This document shows positions 6,020 through 7,622 of a DNA stretch of 7,622 nucleotides, piece by piece (the first letter of the stretch is position 1; each line of letters starts with the position of its first letter). A program made the position numbers and the translations under genes. The notes below the pieces were generated by a model that did no database searches, was not told where the DNA came from, and saw only the letters and a program-made list of their open reading frames with translations. This DNA comes from Synergistaceae bacterium (GTDB lineage Bacteria; Synergistota; Synergistia; Synergistales; Synergistaceae), in NCBI GenBank assembly GCA_031264605.1, contig JAISDQ010000151.1:1-7622 (forward strand). The letters are read 5' to 3'.

Positions 6020-6217
6020 TTGGCGAGGGAAACCAAATCCAAGGCTGAAAAAGAAATCAAATCGGAAAAGGCGAACAGTAAATCAAAAGCAAGGACGTCA
6101 TCCACAAAAACCGCAAAACCGCAGGCAAAATCTCCGGCTAAATCGGTAAAAAGTAAGGCGTCGCTCCCAAAAAAGAAAACGAGCGCCGATCTGAAAAGTA
6201 TCGCGGCGTCCTCTTCG
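6020..6217 (+). other. Low-complexity lysine-rich tail of TopA (residues 1-66)
   Basis: By my count this segment has 17 Lys, 2 Arg, 15 Ser and 11 Ala against 5 acidic residues, a net charge near +14. It has H1-like bits such as KPQAKSPAKSVKSK. Most bacterial TopA proteins start within a few residues of the K-T-L-V-I-V-E-S-P-A-K block. The DNA here is visibly AT-richer than its surroundings, mainly because of AAA codons. It is probably disordered and DNA-binding (inference). Confidence 0.8.
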
Positions 6218-7622
6218 GGGAAGACGCTCGTCATAGTGGAGTCCCCCGCCAAAGCGCACACTCTGGAGAAGATATTGGGGCGTTCGTATCGTGTGGCGGC
6301 AAGCGTGGGACATGTGCGAGACCTCCCCAAAGGCAGGATAGCGGTGGACGTCGAACACGATTTCCAGCCCGAGTATATCAATGTGCGAGGCAAAAGCGAC
6401 ATAATAAAATCTCTCAAAGCGGCTTCCGGCGCCAGCGCGCGAACGTTATTGGCCTCCGACCCCGACCGCGAGGGGGAAGCCATCGCGTGGCACCTCGCGA
6501 TGATCCTCGGTATAGACCCTTCCTCCGAATGCCGCATACGCATGCAGGAGATCACCGAGCACGGAGTCAAAAACGCGGTGGCCAACCCCGATCGCATCGA
6601 CATGAACCTGGTGGACGCGCAGCAGTCGAGGCGCGTATTGGATCGTCTTGTCGGTTACAATTTGAGCCCGCTCCTATGGTACAAATTGCAGAGGGGACTT
6701 TCAGCCGGCAGGGTTCAGTCCGTAGCGCTCCGCATAATCTGCGAGCGCGAGGACGAGATAGAGGCGTTCGTGCCCGAGGAATACTGGCTCATCGACGTCA
6801 ACGCCTCGTCCGGAGACCGGCGCTATACGATGCGGGTCGATAAGAAAGGGGGCAAAAAATTTGTCCCCGCCAATCTCACCGAATCGCTCGAGGCCGAGGA
6901 GGCCATAAAGAACAACAAAATCACCGTCGACGCTTTCAGGATAAAGGAGACCAGACGCGCCCCGCTGCCCCCCTTTAAAACCAGCGTTTTGCAGCAGGAA
7001 GCGTCGCGCAGGCTCGGATTTTCCCCGCGCCGCACTATGCGGATAGCCCAGTCGCTTTACGAGGGAGTGGAAATCCCCGGCAGGGGGCCCGTGGGCCTCA
7101 TCACGTACATGCGCACCGACAGCCTGCGTCTCGCCCCGGAGGCCATAGACGCGTCGCGCGCTTTCATAGCGAAAAACATGGGATCGGACTATCTGCCGGA
7201 ACGTCCTAACCTCTACACGCCGAAAGGACGCGCCCAGGACGCGCACGAAGCCATTCGAGCCACGGACGCGTCGCTCGCCCCCGAATCCGTAAAACCGCAC
7301 CTCGCTCCCGATCAATTCAAGCTGTACGACCTGATATGGAGAAGGTTCGTGGCGAGCCAGATGTCGCCCGCCAGGGTCGCCCGCTCGACGGCGGAGGCCT
7401 CGTCGGGAGAGTACGGCATGAAGCAGGATGGCGTGACAGTGCTCTTTGACGGCTGGGGAAAAGTCTGGCCTCTGGGGATAAAAGACACCGTCATTCCGCC
7501 CGCCGTGCCAGGGGAAGAGCTGGCTCTCGACGGAGTGACCCGCGAGCAGAAATTCACCCAGCCGCCTGCGCGTTACACCGACGCCGGGCTGGTCAAGGTC
7601 CTCGAGGAAAAGGGCAAGATCT
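6020..7622 (+). CDS. topA: DNA topoisomerase I, type IA, with lysine-rich N-terminal tail; 3' end beyond window
   Basis: TopA relaxes negatively supercoiled DNA by passing one strand through a transient break in the other. The first 534 residues are present and the reading frame is open to the window edge. Residues 1-66 are a Lys/Ser/Ala-rich tail. The Toprim domain then starts with KTLVIVESPAKAHTLEKIL (68-86; E74), followed by ASVGHVRDLPKG (94-105) and the metal-binding DPDREGEAIAWH (147-158; D147, D149, E151). The cleavage-domain landmarks are LSAGRVQSVALRIICERE (227-244), PLPPFKTSVLQQEASRRL (315-332), the catalytic ITYMRTDS with Y363 (361-368) and RAQDAHEAIRAT (404-415). The gate region continues through RYTDAGLVKVLEEKGKI at the edge. 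The missing 3' part should hold the rest of the core and any C-terminal zinc-ribbon repeats. The TTG start is supported by an AGGAGG 7 nt upstream and by a TGA five codons before it. Weak start codons may limit expression (inference). Confidence 0.97.
   Translation, partial: MARETKSKAEKEIKSEKANSKSKARTSSTKTAKPQAKSPAKSVKSKASLPKKKTSADLKSIAASSSGKTLVIVESPAKAHTLEKILGRSYRVAASVGHVRDLPKGRIAVDVEHDFQPEYINVRGKSDIIKSLKAASGASARTLLASDPDREGEAIAWHLAMILGIDPSSECRIRMQEITEHGVKNAVANPDRIDMNLVDAQQSRRVLDRLVGYNLSPLLWYKLQRGLSAGRVQSVALRIICEREDEIEAFVPEEYWLIDVNASSGDRRYTMRVDKKGGKKFVPANLTESLEAEEAIKNNKITVDAFRIKETRRAPLPPFKTSVLQQEASRRLGFSPRRTMRIAQSLYEGVEIPGRGPVGLITYMRTDSLRLAPEAIDASRAFIAKNMGSDYLPERPNLYTPKGRAQDAHEAIRATDASLAPESVKPHLAPDQFKLYDLIWRRFVASQMSPARVARSTAEASSGEYGMKQDGVTVLFDGWGKVWPLGIKDTVIPPAVPGEELALDGVTREQKFTQPPARYTDAGLVKVLEEKGKI

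Noticed and set aside
5860..6603. Minus-strand open frame of 247 codons over the small gene and the start of topA
   Set aside because: Its Phe/Asp-rich stretch is just the complement of the Lys codons in the TopA tail, and the forward frame has a ribosome site and conserved Toprim motifs.

Overview
The window is an unbroken, GC-rich stretch of bacterial chromosome. Nine genes all lie on the + strand, packed head to tail, and the largest gap between genes is 21 bp. Nothing in it looks mobile: there is no insertion sequence, CRISPR array, tRNA or rRNA. The organism cannot be fixed from this sequence alone. The gene order is rbgA, rnhB, FliK-like, short FlhB-like, yraN, comM, dprA, small ORF, topA. 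Together with frequent ATA, AGG and AGA codons on a GC-rich background and several TTG/GTG starts, this suggests a Synergistota-type or related Firmicutes-like lineage (inference, moderate confidence). Bacillus subtilis has a recognisably similar order (ylqF-rnhB-ylqG-ylqH-sucCD-dprA-topA). Here yraN and comM stand where sucCD stand in Bacillus.

Layout. Positions 1-744 hold the C-terminal ~247 residues of the ribosome-assembly GTPase RbgA, whose start lies upstream of the window. Positions 735-1370 are RNase HII. Positions 1373-2713 hold a pair related to flagellar/type III export control: a 355-residue FliK-like protein, and an 86-residue protein equivalent to the cytoplasmic, self-cleaved domain of FlhB. 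Positions 2710-5716 are yraN, comM and dprA, a DNA-uptake and DNA-processing block in which each gene overlaps the next by 4 bp (TTGA, ATGA, GTGA). Positions 5738-6007 encode an 89-residue protein I do not recognise. From 6020 to the window end runs the first 534 residues of DNA topoisomerase I. It starts at TTG and carries a 66-residue lysine-rich N-terminal tail before its Toprim domain.

How the genes fit together. The spacing and overlaps suggest one transcript with extensive translational coupling. The common theme is nucleic-acid housekeeping: rRNA/50S maturation (rbgA), RNA-DNA hybrid removal (rnhB), branch migration and protection of incoming single-stranded DNA (comM, dprA), and relaxation of negative supercoils (topA). 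The FliK/FlhB-like pair is the functional outlier.

No wholly new system is evident. The items most worth a second look are the FliK-like/FlhBcc-like pair away from any visible flagellar gene, the histone-H1-like N-terminal tail of TopA, and the unrecognised small gene before topA, which is in frame with topA and separated from it by one TGA.
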